Assembly: GCF_018224885.1 (NCBI RefSeq)
Contig: NZ_JAGTXB010000001.1
Coordinates: 620,001 to 684,000 of the forward strand
DNA from: Chitinophaga hostae
Lineage (GTDB): Bacteria; Bacteroidota; Bacteroidia; Chitinophagales; Chitinophagaceae
DNA: 64,000 nt
Reading direction: 5' to 3'
Shown here: in pieces, positions 24,158 through 32,626 of the stretch
Numbering within the stretch: the first letter of the stretch is position 1
How the letters are laid out: the number at the start of each line of letters is the position of its first letter
Position numbers and translations under genes: made by a program
The notes under the pieces: model-generated
The model's database searches: none
What the model was told of the DNA's origin: nothing
The model's input: only the letters and a program-made list of their open reading frames with translations

Positions 24158-25093
24158 TTGCAAGCAACAGTATATAAATCAACGGGAAGCTGGTATGTGG
24201 TGAAAACAACCACAGATGAAACATTTCAGGCAAGGATGAAAGGTATCTTCAAAAAAGATGAGGATATTACTTCTACCAACCCCATTGCTGTAGGCGATAT
24301 CGTGGAAATAGTGCCGGACGACAGTGATGCGAATGCTAAAAATGCCATGATCACGGAAATCGGCGCCCGCAAAAACTATATTGTACGTAGCTCCCCCCAC
24401 GGGAAAAATAAAAAACACATTGTAGCCGCCAATATGGACCAGGCTATGCTGATTTGTACCGTAAAAGAACCCCGCACCTCGCAGGGGTTTATAGACCGCT
24501 TCCTGGTTACTGCTGCTGCCTATCATATTCCGGTAATACTGGTGTTCAATAAAAAAGACATCTACCGGGAAAAAGAAGTAGAAAAGTATGAAGAGCTGGC
24601 AGCGCTTTATGGCAGTATTGGTTACCCCGTGTTATTAATTTCCGCTTCCAAAGAGGAAGGCGTGGATGAAGTAAGGGCCTTATTGAAAGATAAAACTACC
24701 CTGATGGCGGGGCATTCCGGTGTTGGTAAATCTTCCCTGATCAATGTGCTGATGCCGGGGCTGGATCTCCGCACCAAAGCCGTAAGCGGCTGGAGCGGCA
24801 AAGGGCTGCATACCACCACTTCCGCGGAAATGTATGATCTTCCTTTCGGGGGCTGTTTAATCGATACACCGGGTGTAAGGGAGTTTGGAATTGTGGATAT
24901 CCCGAAGCCGGAGCTCTCCCACTATTTCCTGGAAATGCAACCCTATATTACCCAATGCCAGTTTAATAACTGCCTGCATATTAATGAACCCGGCTGTGCG
25001 GTGAAAGAGGCCGTTGAAGAGGGGTATATTGATGTAGACAGGTATGTAAGCTATGCCACTATCCTGGAAACGATCCAGGAAGAACAATACTGA
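24158..25093 (+). CDS. rsgA: Ribosome small-subunit-dependent GTPase A
   Basis: Circularly permuted GTPase assisting late 30S maturation. An N-terminal OB fold (ATVYKSTGSWYVVKTT) is followed by G4 (VFNKKDI), G1 (GHSGVGKSSLINVL) and G3 (LIDTPGVREFG) in permuted order. A C-terminal zinc knuckle (QCQFNNCLHINEPGC) supplies the Cys-Cys-His-Cys ligands. I choose the TTG at 24158 as start (product then begins MQATVYKSTGSW, 311 aa), because the in-frame ATG at 24071 lies in the repeat arm and would add a hydrophobic leader (SFLLYAFRF) unlike any RsgA. A -7 promoter box sits between the two. It abuts a small convergent lipoprotein gene. Confidence 0.93.
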   Translation: MQATVYKSTGSWYVVKTTTDETFQARMKGIFKKDEDITSTNPIAVGDIVEIVPDDSDANAKNAMITEIGARKNYIVRSSPHGKNKKHIVAANMDQAMLICTVKEPRTSQGFIDRFLVTAAAYHIPVILVFNKKDIYREKEVEKYEELAALYGSIGYPVLLISASKEEGVDEVRALLKDKTTLMAGHSGVGKSSLINVLMPGLDLRTKAVSGWSGKGLHTTTSAEMYDLPFGGCLIDTPGVREFGIVDIPKPELSHYFLEMQPYITQCQFNNCLHINEPGCAVKEAVEEGYIDVDRYVSYATILETIQEEQY

Positions 25094-25240
25094 TCAGCGT
25101 TTTCCAGGTTTCCCCAGTTCGTCCAGCACTTTTTCGGCCCCCCAGTTACGTCTGGGCTGCGGGCATCCTTTCTTTTGCGTACGGCAGGCTGTAGTGCCAA
25201 TAATGGTAAGCAATAACAGCAGAGAAACGGTTTTGCGCAT
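25094..25240 (-). CDS. Mini-lipoprotein A (48 aa)
   Basis: Very small gene: start ATG at 25238-25240, stop TGA at 25094-25096, immediately next to the rsgA stop. The product begins MRKTVSLLLLLTIIGTTAC, a clear lipoprotein signal with the lipid-accepting cysteine at position 19. The mature part is only about 30 residues, contains QKKGCPQP and WGAEKVLDEL, and is basic. It shares signal, cysteine and the QK-x-GCP motif with the gene just upstream (25251-25403), so the two look like tandem paralogues. I recognise the type from Bacteroidota genomes but know no function. Confidence 0.75.
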   Translation of the reverse strand: MRKTVSLLLLLTIIGTTACRTQKKGCPQPRRNWGAEKVLDELGKPGKR

Positions 25241-25250
25241 GAGCGGATTT

Positions 25251-25403
25251 TTAAAATAAACGACTCATTTGTTTACCCGCCTTGCGGTTCGATTGCTTAA
25301 TATCTTTCGTATAGTAGTTGGAAGCGGGGCATCCTGTTTTCTGTGATGAACAGCTCGGAAACAGGATGCAGCCCAATAAGAGCAGGCACAAAATAGGTTT
25401 CAT
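25251..25403 (-). CDS. Mini-lipoprotein B (50 aa)
   Basis: Small gene with ATG at 25401-25403 and TAA at 25251-25253. The product MKPILCLLLLGCILFPSC is a lipoprotein signal with lipobox FPSC (Cys18). The mature peptide follows with SSQKTGCPASNYYTKDIKQS and a basic end. The SSQKTGCP stretch parallels RTQKKGCP of the neighbour 10 bp downstream, which supports both as real coding genes and probably one transcript. Function is unknown; the localisation would be inner or outer membrane, facing the periplasm. Confidence 0.75.
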   Translation of the reverse strand: MKPILCLLLLGCILFPSCSSQKTGCPASNYYTKDIKQSNRKAGKQMSRLF

Positions 25404-25450
25404 AGGAGGGTATTTGCCTGCAATATAACATTTTTCTATAACATGTGCTG

Positions 25451-25987
25451 TTATGGTTGCTTTACTTCTTCGGTTTCCTGGTACCAGGAAGCGTACATGT
25501 TATAGTTTTTGGAAATACGGTTTATTTCTCCCTTGATCAGGGCCATATCGATGTCTTTTACTTTAACGGCAGGCACTCCGGCGTAAATGGTACCCGGTTC
25601 TACATTGGTGCCGCTGAGCACTACGGCGCCTGCGGCAATAATGCTGTTGCTGGCAATATGTGCATTATCCATTACTATGGCGCCCATCCCGATCAGTACA
25701 TCATTATCCACGGTACAACCATGAAGGATGGCGTTGTGGCCAATCGACACATTATTACCCACAATGGTTTTAGATTTCTGGTAAGTACAGTGTATTACTG
25801 CCCCATCCTGTACGTTCACATTTTCGCCCAGGCGTATGCTGTTTACATCGCCACGAATAACTGCATTGAACCATACGGTACAACCTTTCCCCATTACTAC
25901 ATCACCTACAATAGTAGCGTTGGGAGCAATGAAACAGTCTTCTGGAATTTCAGGAGTAATTCCCTTAAGTGGAATAATGTGCGCCAT
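25451..25987 (-). CDS. Gamma carbonic anhydrase-like hexapeptide protein
   Basis: Left-handed beta-helix trimer-forming protein, 178 aa, of the gamma-CA/YrdA group. Hexapeptide repeats run through most of it (IVGDVVMGKGCTVWFNAVIR, IVGNNVSIGHNAILHGCTVD, VLIGMGAIVMDNAHI). Three histidines in VIHCT, IGHNAILHG fit the zinc or iron site. The C-terminal helix starts VKVKDIDMALIKGEINRI. Many relatives bind metal but show weak or no carbonic anhydrase activity, so the catalytic role is uncertain. It is divergent from the aminotransferase, with about 90 bp between the starts. Confidence 0.92.
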   Translation of the reverse strand: MAHIIPLKGITPEIPEDCFIAPNATIVGDVVMGKGCTVWFNAVIRGDVNSIRLGENVNVQDGAVIHCTYQKSKTIVGNNVSIGHNAILHGCTVDNDVLIGMGAIVMDNAHIASNSIIAAGAVVLSGTNVEPGTIYAGVPAVKVKDIDMALIKGEINRISKNYNMYASWYQETEEVKQP

Positions 25988-26078
25988 AATAATGTGTTTT
26001 AATGCTTACGTTACAAATATAACAATTACTAATTAGCAGTTGTTTTCTAACTTCGCAAAGAATAGAGCAGCAAGTGAT

Positions 26079-27260
26079 ATGAACAACAGGCAACTTTTTT
26101 TGCAGCACGTAGCGCAAACTTCCGATGCTCCCCTGGCTTTGGAAATAGTGAAAGCTGATGGTATGTATATGTGGGATGTAAACGGCAAAAGGTATCTTGA
26201 CCTCATCGCCGGCATCAGCGTATGTAATGTAGGGCATTGTCATCCGGCGGTAGTAAAGGCCATCCAGGAACAGGCGCAACAGTATATGCATCTGCTGGTA
26301 TACGGAGAATTTGTACAATCGCCACAGGTGGCTTTTGCCACACTGCTCACGCAGCATCTTCCGGAACAGCTCAATTGTGTGTATTTCACTAACTCGGGTG
26401 CAGAAGCCGTAGAAGGAGCTATGAAACTGGCCAAACGCTATACAGGCAGAACAGAAATCGCCGCGTTCAATCACAGCTATCACGGCTCTACACAAGGCGC
26501 GCTCAGCATCCTCGGCGATGAATACTGGCGCAATGCTTACCGTCCGTTACTACCCGGTATCCAGCACCTGGAGTACAACAATTTTGAATCGCTGGAACTG
26601 ATCACCGGCAACACCGCCGCTGTTATCGCTGAAAGCGTGCAGGCGGAAGGCGGTGTAAAGGTGCCACAACGGGAATGGCTACACGCTTTGCGTGAAAAGT
26701 GTACTGCCACCGGCGCATTACTGATATTGGATGAAATACAATGCGGGTTTGGGAGAAATGGTACGCTGTGGGCATTTGAACAATTCGGTATAATTCCTGA
26801 TGTATTATTGCTCGGCAAAGCCTTAGGTGGCGGCATGCCGCTGGGTGCTTTTATCGCTTCCCGTGATATTATGTGGGCACTCACCAACAACCCCGTATTG
26901 GGTCATATCACTACCTTTGGCGGTCACCCGGTGAATTGTGCCGCCGGGCGCGCAGGCTTCCAGGCATTACTGGATCAGGATCTGCTGAAAGACGTAAAAG
27001 CCAAGGAACAATTATTTCTGCAACACCTGAAACACCCGGCGATTAAATCCGTGCGATCCCTCGGTTTAATGATTGCCGTTGAATTTGAAAACTTCCCTGT
27101 CAACAAAAAGGTAATTGACTATTGCATTGCACATGGTATGGTGACCGATTGGTTCCTGTTTGCAGCAGAATGTATGCGTATAGTACCACCGCTTATTATT
27201 ACACCGGATGAAATTGAATGGGCCTGCAGGCTGATTTGTGAAGCAGCAGACACCCTATGA
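26079..27260 (+). CDS. Class III PLP-dependent aminotransferase
   Basis: Aminotransferase of the ornithine/acetylornithine/4-aminobutyrate type, 393 aa. The start is the ATG giving MNNRQLFLQHV (26079). Motifs: GKRYLDLIAGISVCNVGHCH, TNSGAEAVEGAMKLAKRYTG (cofactor phosphate), LILDEIQCGFGRNG (Asp contacting the pyridine nitrogen), LLLGKALGGGMPLGAF (PLP-lysine). The amine substrate cannot be determined; no arginine or lysine biosynthesis genes are adjacent. Its last 6 bp overlap the convergent 130-aa gene. Confidence 0.93.
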   Translation: MNNRQLFLQHVAQTSDAPLALEIVKADGMYMWDVNGKRYLDLIAGISVCNVGHCHPAVVKAIQEQAQQYMHLLVYGEFVQSPQVAFATLLTQHLPEQLNCVYFTNSGAEAVEGAMKLAKRYTGRTEIAAFNHSYHGSTQGALSILGDEYWRNAYRPLLPGIQHLEYNNFESLELITGNTAAVIAESVQAEGGVKVPQREWLHALREKCTATGALLILDEIQCGFGRNGTLWAFEQFGIIPDVLLLGKALGGGMPLGAFIASRDIMWALTNNPVLGHITTFGGHPVNCAAGRAGFQALLDQDLLKDVKAKEQLFLQHLKHPAIKSVRSLGLMIAVEFENFPVNKKVIDYCIAHGMVTDWFLFAAECMRIVPPLIITPDEIEWACRLICEAADTL

Positions 27261-27647
27261 ATTCAACCTGCTCAGTGACATGGTAACACTTTTGGCAAAT
27301 AACTCTATCGCATCTTTTTCCAGCAAAGCCAGGTAGTAATAATACTTGCCCTGTGCCGTCATTTCATGCAGGTTATTATTGTACTTGAATCTGCCCCGGT
27401 AAAATTGGTCGAGGGTACCGCTATCGCCCGTTTTCTCCGGGTGCATGGTGAAGTTGGTGATGGTTGCCTGGTGAAATTCAATGATGATTTTATAATCATC
27501 ATTGGTAAACCTTAGTTGCAGTTTTTTTTCGGTGGGATCCAGCTGTATTTTGATGCATTGAAAGTCATTATGCAGATCATAAGGCTGACCATCTATTTCG
27601 CCAACCATGATACTTTCAAACAGGGGGGTATGTGTTACATCTTTCAT
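27255..27647 (-). CDS. Hypothetical 130-aa protein following DUF5686
   Basis: Not recognised. The proposed start is the ATG giving MKDVTHTPLFESIMVGEIDG, which sits 10 bp after the DUF5686 stop; an earlier in-frame ATG would overlap that gene. The protein is soluble, beta-rich and contains a run of aromatic residues (QGKYYYYLALLEKDA). No signal peptide is visible. Co-transcription with the outer-membrane gene upstream is likely, which is the only functional hint. Confidence 0.65.
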   Translation of the reverse strand: MKDVTHTPLFESIMVGEIDGQPYDLHNDFQCIKIQLDPTEKKLQLRFTNDDYKIIIEFHQATITNFTMHPEKTGDSGTLDQFYRGRFKYNNNLHEMTAQGKYYYYLALLEKDAIELFAKSVTMSLSRLNS

Positions 27648-27657
27648 GAGCCAACGA

Positions 27658-30177
27658 TTAGAACTGTAGTTTGAAGCTGCCAAATACGCCAAAGCGTTTG
27701 TTGGCAGGTTCTCCCGGTGTTACATCCGGTGTTACTCTCCAGATAAAATCTACCCGCAGGAATTTAAAAATATTTTCGATACCGGTGCCGAGCTCAAGAT
27801 AAGGATTGCCCTGTAAAGTTTTGAACGGATAACCGTTATTGAGATTTAATTGTTTGTTGGATTCGGATAAGGAACCTATTACACCTTTTGCTGTCCAGAA
27901 CTGGCGCCATTTCAGTTTTTTGATCAATGGAATATATCCGAAAATACCGTTGCCTATCGTGTGTTCTACGTTAAAACCTACATATTGGTCACTGATGAAC
28001 TCAAAGCGGTTCATCATGTTAAATGCATATTTGTTGTAGTAATAAATTTCATTGCCGGGATGTACTTCCAGGGAAGTATACGGAACCGTACCAAAAATTT
28101 TACCACCGAAAATGTTGTAGTAGATAGAGCCGAAAGGCGGCAGCTTAACGTAGTCGGATACACTGAGCGAGGCCCGCTGGTACTTTTGCCCGCTGTTGGC
28201 AACACCTGGTATGCCGGCCGCGAGTTTCAGTTCTGTAATGGGGTATTTACTGCCGAGACTGATCCGGTAGTAATTACCTTCCAGGAATTGCTCATGAAAA
28301 GCATAACGGAATTTTACTTCCACTTCCATGCTGGTGAGCGGATCACGGTTATTGGGTTCCTTCGGATAATAAGAAGCGGTAGGCAATGGTTCAAACGGCC
28401 TTACCTTTTTATGCACCAATGATATCTGGTGTGAAAACCCGCTGTAGTATTCTTTGAAAAATTCGAAACGTTTCTCATCTATCATCAGGAACTTCTGCGG
28501 TACACCGCCCTTTCTGATGGCCAGTGTAAAGATGTTATCTGTACCTACTTCATCGTAGTAATGGGTACCATTATCGAGATCCTTTGTATAGGCCGCATAG
28601 ATATAGGTGCGCGGATGTCTTTTCAGCAACCATAAGGCCGACATTTTCCCTTTATAAACATGATCACTGAACCCGTAGGCCAGGTAACCATAGAGGTACA
28701 AATTTTTATTAAACTGGGGGGTAGTCCCGAGGTCCAGTCTCAGGCGGAATCCTTCCAGGCGGTTTTGCGAAAACAGGTAATAGTAAGGACCCCACTCAAT
28801 TGGGCCAATCGGTTTATATCCTGTAGCGAGAAAGCGGATAGTATTGGAATAGGTTCTGAAAAGCGGCATTTTCTGAAGGGTATCCACCATCTTATAAATG
28901 CCTTCTTCGTTTTTGCTGAGATCTTCGGGGCGGTTATCCATCCAGAAAGAGTCTTTCCTGATTCTTGCGCTATCCAGCACCACTACTGCTTCCGGGTATT
29001 TTTTGTTACCGAAGATGTTGGTGGCAGCGGTATCGTTTGTAATAACGTTATCATAGGTCGTTGTTTTGCGGCCTATGAAATCAAATGTTTTCCCGGGCTT
29101 CGGGCTTGGCGCCCAGAAGTCGGCAATAAATTTATCCTTATACAGGAACCAGGAGCTATCTGCCAGCTGGCGGAACTCCTGTACCATGCTTATTTTCCGG
29201 ACAAAGTTGATATTGGCATCCCGCGGAACCGACAGCGTCGTTTTTTGTACGGCATAAGTAGTATCGTGTACCCAGAGGTCGCCAATAAAGGTGTTTTCAC
29301 CTTTTCGTTTAGGCGTAAAATTTAGTTTGATAAACCGTTGCCCGCTGATATACTGTGTATCTGCAATCGAGTAGTCGTAATAGAAAGCGCCATTGTGATG
29401 TATGGGGCTTACAAATTGTTTATCGAATACGGGGATGAAGTTATCATAAACGTTTACGTTCTGGTACATCCCGCCCAGGAATTTGGTCACACTTTCATTA
29501 TCGATGCCGGAGGTGCGTGCGGCTTTGATCACTTCTTTTGTTTTACGCGGGTTCGACTGGAAGTAGTAATCAGACAATGTTTCCGTGAGGAATATGGGTA
29601 GAAAAGGTTTGTCTTCCGAAGTACTGTCTATGTTATCAAGGATAAAAGCGAACGGTTTGGTAAACCGGTTCCTGCCCAACTTTTCCTTGTTCAGGTTTTT
29701 CATATCCAGTTCCAGCTTATTATACACCTGGTATTTGTAGTTATCCAGGCGGTTATAATTGTTCTCCGGTTTATGTTTAACGATTTGTTTAAGCAGGATA
29801 AGGGCCCAGTTTACGTTGGCTTTTATTTCGTATGTTTTGAGAGAAACATCCGAGCGGGTAACATCAAAATTAATGACCTGTTCTTTCAGATCTTTATTGA
29901 CCGGCATTTTAAGGATGGTGTATCCCATTACCCTTACCAGAATTGAATCTGATGGGATAACATTTAGTTCGAACAGGTATTTTCCTTCCGCATTGCTAAC
30001 CATACCTGTTTGGGTATGTACAAACTGAAGAGTAGCGAAAGGGATGATTTCCTGTGAGTGCGCGTCCCTTACCACTCCACTAACCTTATACTGCTGCGCC
30101 ATCAAACCTGAACACCAAGCGCTTGCGCCGATGATTATTGCTAATATTCTTTTCCAGCCAACCATATCTGACAACAA
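27658..30177 (-). CDS. DUF5686/carboxypeptidase-regulatory-like outer-membrane protein
   Basis: Predicted outer-membrane protein of 839 aa. It has a signal peptide (GASAWCSGLMAQQ) and an N-terminal carboxypeptidase-D-regulatory-like domain (YKVSGVVRDAHSQEIIPFAT, about 30-110). A DUF5686 body follows, and a C-terminal beta-barrel shows alternating aromatic strands ending FGSFKLQF. This architecture is typical and common in Bacteroidota and lacks a known activity. The protein has no TonB plug, so it is not a standard TonB-dependent receptor. It is divergent from the CreD operon and likely co-transcribed with the 130-aa gene. Confidence 0.87.
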   Translation of the reverse strand: MLSDMVGWKRILAIIIGASAWCSGLMAQQYKVSGVVRDAHSQEIIPFATLQFVHTQTGMVSNAEGKYLFELNVIPSDSILVRVMGYTILKMPVNKDLKEQVINFDVTRSDVSLKTYEIKANVNWALILLKQIVKHKPENNYNRLDNYKYQVYNKLELDMKNLNKEKLGRNRFTKPFAFILDNIDSTSEDKPFLPIFLTETLSDYYFQSNPRKTKEVIKAARTSGIDNESVTKFLGGMYQNVNVYDNFIPVFDKQFVSPIHHNGAFYYDYSIADTQYISGQRFIKLNFTPKRKGENTFIGDLWVHDTTYAVQKTTLSVPRDANINFVRKISMVQEFRQLADSSWFLYKDKFIADFWAPSPKPGKTFDFIGRKTTTYDNVITNDTAATNIFGNKKYPEAVVVLDSARIRKDSFWMDNRPEDLSKNEEGIYKMVDTLQKMPLFRTYSNTIRFLATGYKPIGPIEWGPYYYLFSQNRLEGFRLRLDLGTTPQFNKNLYLYGYLAYGFSDHVYKGKMSALWLLKRHPRTYIYAAYTKDLDNGTHYYDEVGTDNIFTLAIRKGGVPQKFLMIDEKRFEFFKEYYSGFSHQISLVHKKVRPFEPLPTASYYPKEPNNRDPLTSMEVEVKFRYAFHEQFLEGNYYRISLGSKYPITELKLAAGIPGVANSGQKYQRASLSVSDYVKLPPFGSIYYNIFGGKIFGTVPYTSLEVHPGNEIYYYNKYAFNMMNRFEFISDQYVGFNVEHTIGNGIFGYIPLIKKLKWRQFWTAKGVIGSLSESNKQLNLNNGYPFKTLQGNPYLELGTGIENIFKFLRVDFIWRVTPDVTPGEPANKRFGVFGSFKLQF

Positions 30178-30249
30178 TATTATATCATTTATCGCTATTC
30201 TACGCAGACGCTATCCTTTAGGTAACGCAGTTATAACAAAAAATTATAT

Positions 30250-30279
30250 TTTGAGATTCAAATATTTCTATTAGCTTTG
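30250..30279 (+). promoter_or_regulatory. Promoter of the CreD operon
   Basis: TTTG (30250-30253), 18-bp spacer and TAgcTTTG (30272-30279), 22 bp before the first start codon. The -7 box is the left half of a palindrome (see the operator feature), so a bound regulator would block it directly. Confidence 0.7.
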
Positions 30280-30291
30280 TGATGCAAAGTA
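30275..30291. promoter_or_regulatory. Putative operator 1 of the CreD operon
   Basis: CTTTG-TGATG-CAAAGTA: two 5-bp inverted halves 5 bp apart, overlapping the -7 element and followed by CTTTTT. The same arrangement recurs at 31262-31280. Confidence 0.6.
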
Positions 30292-30301
30292 CTTTTTCTG
30301 T

Positions 30302-30940
30302 ATGACAGACCAACAACATCTGCAGGCAATAACAGATATTAAGCGCCTTATGGAACGCAGCAGCCGTTTCATTTCGCTGAGTGGATTGAGTGGCATATCG
30401 GCCGGTATCAGCGGGCTGGTAGGTGCGTACATCGCGCGCAACTGGCTGGTGGAATATTACGCCAGGTGGGAAGCCACCGGCGCCCATAGTAATGAGGATT
30501 TCCAGACGCTTAAATTCCGCCTGATTGTGTTAGGTCTGGCAGTAATGGCAGCAGCGCTGGCAGGAGGCACTTTTTTTACCTGGCGTAAGGCAAGACAGAA
30601 TAATTTACCGATCTGGGACTTAACAGCACGGAAAGTGCTGATTAATATTGCCATCCCCCTGGCGGCAGGAGGCGCTTTTATAGCCGGCCTGTTGTATAAC
30701 CACCTCGAAGTACTGGTGGCCCCAACCTGCCTGGTATTTTATGGCCTGGCAATCATTAATGGCAGTAAGTACACCTTACCGGATGTCAGGTATCTGGGCG
30801 TCTGCGAAACGATACTCGGTATACTTAATCTTTTCTTTTTGCGTAAAGGCCTTTATTTTTGGGCGGTGGGTTTCGGATTGCTGCACATTATCTATGGTGC
30901 GCTGATGTGGTGGAAATATGAACGGAAAAGGACTATTTAA
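30302..30940 (+). CDS. Six-helix membrane protein, first gene of the CreD operon
   Basis: Membrane protein of 212 aa with about six hydrophobic helices (roughly residues 24-46, 73-93, 110-130, 136-150, 162-178 and 182-203) and a soluble N-terminal helix (DQQHLQAITDIKRLMERSSR). The last helix ends in a basic tail (WWKYERKRTI). I do not recognise catalytic motifs. It ends 8 bp before a winged-helix regulator gene and starts behind a regulator-type palindrome. It might act as sensor or partner for that regulator, which is inference from position. Confidence 0.8.
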   Translation: MTDQQHLQAITDIKRLMERSSRFISLSGLSGISAGISGLVGAYIARNWLVEYYARWEATGAHSNEDFQTLKFRLIVLGLAVMAAALAGGTFFTWRKARQNNLPIWDLTARKVLINIAIPLAAGGAFIAGLLYNHLEVLVAPTCLVFYGLAIINGSKYTLPDVRYLGVCETILGILNLFFLRKGLYFWAVGFGLLHIIYGALMWWKYERKRTI

Positions 30941-30948
30941 TCAATAGC

Positions 30949-31245
30949 ATGAACCCGATAGGTAACTTAAACAAGATATTCGAGAGCCGTATACGCCTGG
31001 GCGTTATGAGTGTATTGATGGTGAATGAGGAAGTTAATTTCAATGACCTTAAACAAATGCTGGAAGTAACAGATGGTAACCTGGCATCGCACCTCAATAC
31101 ACTCGAAGAAAACGGCTACCTGAAAGTACATAAAGGCTTTATTGGACGTAAAACCAATACCACCTACGCCATTACCGCCGCTGGTGAAAAGGCCTTTAAA
31201 GGACATCTTGCAGCCCTGGAACACATGATAAAATTCACTAAATAA
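30949..31245 (+). CDS. Winged-helix transcriptional regulator
   Basis: Small one-domain DNA-binding protein of 98 aa. The sequence RIRLGVMSVLMVNEEVNFND-LKQMLEVTDGNLASHLNTLE forms helices of an ArsR/MarR-like winged helix, with the wing at KVHKGFIGRKTNTTYAIT and a C-terminal dimerisation helix. This matches the 'winged helix DNA-binding' family often found beside CreD or DUF2752-type membrane genes in Bacteroidota. No effector domain or cysteine is present, so control may come from a protein partner. The two palindromes flanking its gene are its most obvious candidate targets. Confidence 0.9.
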   Translation: MNPIGNLNKIFESRIRLGVMSVLMVNEEVNFNDLKQMLEVTDGNLASHLNTLEENGYLKVHKGFIGRKTNTTYAITAAGEKAFKGHLAALEHMIKFTK

Positions 31246-31261
31246 ATTTTTTTTGTCTTTT

Positions 31262-31280
31262 TACTTTGAAATACAAAGTA
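31262..31280. promoter_or_regulatory. Putative operator 2, before creD
   Basis: A perfect palindrome TACTTTG-AAATA-CAAAGTA, followed by CTTTT. It matches operator 1 in half-site, spacing and right flank. It overlaps a TTacTTTG -7-like box 19-37 bp upstream of the creD start, so creD may have its own regulated promoter. Confidence 0.65.
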
Positions 31281-31298
31281 CTTTTAAAAAATAAAAAT

Positions 31299-32618
31299 AT
31301 GGAACCTTCAACACATGAATCCCCTTCTTTCTTTGACCGGTATGCCTACGCGATTAAAGCCGTTATTATTCTGGTGCTGATCATGGTGCTGCTGATCCCC
31401 ACCAACCTGATCCAGAGTGTTATCTGGGAGCGCCGCGACAGGCAGGAAGAAGCATCCAAAGAAGTTAGCAGCCGCTGGGGAAATGAACAGAATATTACAG
31501 GTCCGGTGCTGGCCATCCCCTATAAAACCAACACTTCCAATTACGTATACCTGTTACCGGAGCAACTGAAGATCAACGGCGAATTACTGCCCGAAAAGCT
31601 GCAACGCGGTATTTTCACCGTAGCGGTATACAACGCCAAACTGCAACTGAGTGGGACTTTTAAGAGGGAAGCTATGGCGTCTCTCAACATCTCTCCTTCC
31701 GCCTTAGATTGGGAACATGCGTCACTACTCATTGGCATCAGCGATCTCCGTGGCATCGATAACCAGGTGGAAATGAAGTGGAACGGCAAAAATTATCTGT
31801 TTAACCCGGGAGTGGTCAGCAGCGATCTGTTTAGCGATGGCATCCAATCGCCGGTAGCCATTAACCCGGCAGATACCGCCGCCTTCAGCGGTAATTTCTC
31901 CCTGGAGCTGGGTATCAAAGGCTCCGGCAGGATCAGCTTCTCCCCCATTGGTAAAACAACCACGGTAGGCATTAATTCCAGCTGGCCCAGCCCCAGCTTT
32001 GATGAAGCCTTTCCTCCTAAAACCAGGAGAGTGGACGATAAAGGCTTTGCCGCCACCTGGCAGATACAACACCTGAACCGCAGCTATCCCCAAAGCTGGG
32101 AAGGAAAAAAGTTTAATATCCACTCCGCAGATTTTGGTATCAAACTGTTTTTGCCCGTTGAAAGCTACCAGAAGTCCATGAGAGCCGTGAAGTATGCTAT
32201 CATGATCATCGGACTTACCTTCTTTGTATTTTATTTTATTGAATTGTCACAGCGCCGCGCCCTTCATCCATTGCAGTATGCCCTTATCGGTTTAGCCCTT
32301 TGTATTTTTTATACCCTGCTCATATCTATTTCAGAACAAATTAACTTTATTATGGCTTACATCATTGCCAGTGTGCTCACTATAGGTCTGATTATTGCAT
32401 ATACGGCTGCGGCCTTTAAAAGTATCCGTATTGCTGCAGGCATAGGAGCTACACTAACGCTGATCTATGGATTCATTTATGTGATCATCAGTGCGGAAGA
32501 CCAGGCGCTGCTGATGGGAAGCTTAGGACTCTTTGTTATCCTGGCCCTGATCATGTATTTCAGCACTACCATCAAATGGGATAAGCTGGGACAAAAAAAC
32601 ACTACCATCACCGAATAA
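31299..32618 (+). CDS. creD: Cell envelope integrity protein CreD
   Basis: Inner-membrane protein of 439 aa. An N-terminal helix (AIKAVIILVLIMVLLIPTNL) is followed by the CreD sequence IQSVIWERRDRQEEASKEVS and SSRWGNEQNITGPVLAIPY, then a large periplasmic domain. Four or five C-terminal helices begin at YAIMIIGLTFFVFYFIELSQ. CreD in E. coli is induced by CreBC and affects colicin tolerance and envelope; biochemical function is unknown. Start: the ATG at 31299 (MEPSTHESPSFFDRY). An in-frame TTG at 31266 lies within the operator and gives an unlikely lysine-rich leader. Here control seems to be by a winged-helix protein instead of CreBC. Confidence 0.93.
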   Translation: MEPSTHESPSFFDRYAYAIKAVIILVLIMVLLIPTNLIQSVIWERRDRQEEASKEVSSRWGNEQNITGPVLAIPYKTNTSNYVYLLPEQLKINGELLPEKLQRGIFTVAVYNAKLQLSGTFKREAMASLNISPSALDWEHASLLIGISDLRGIDNQVEMKWNGKNYLFNPGVVSSDLFSDGIQSPVAINPADTAAFSGNFSLELGIKGSGRISFSPIGKTTTVGINSSWPSPSFDEAFPPKTRRVDDKGFAATWQIQHLNRSYPQSWEGKKFNIHSADFGIKLFLPVESYQKSMRAVKYAIMIIGLTFFVFYFIELSQRRALHPLQYALIGLALCIFYTLLISISEQINFIMAYIIASVLTIGLIIAYTAAAFKSIRIAAGIGATLTLIYGFIYVIISAEDQALLMGSLGLFVILALIMYFSTTIKWDKLGQKNTTITE

Positions 32619-32626
32619 AATTAAAC

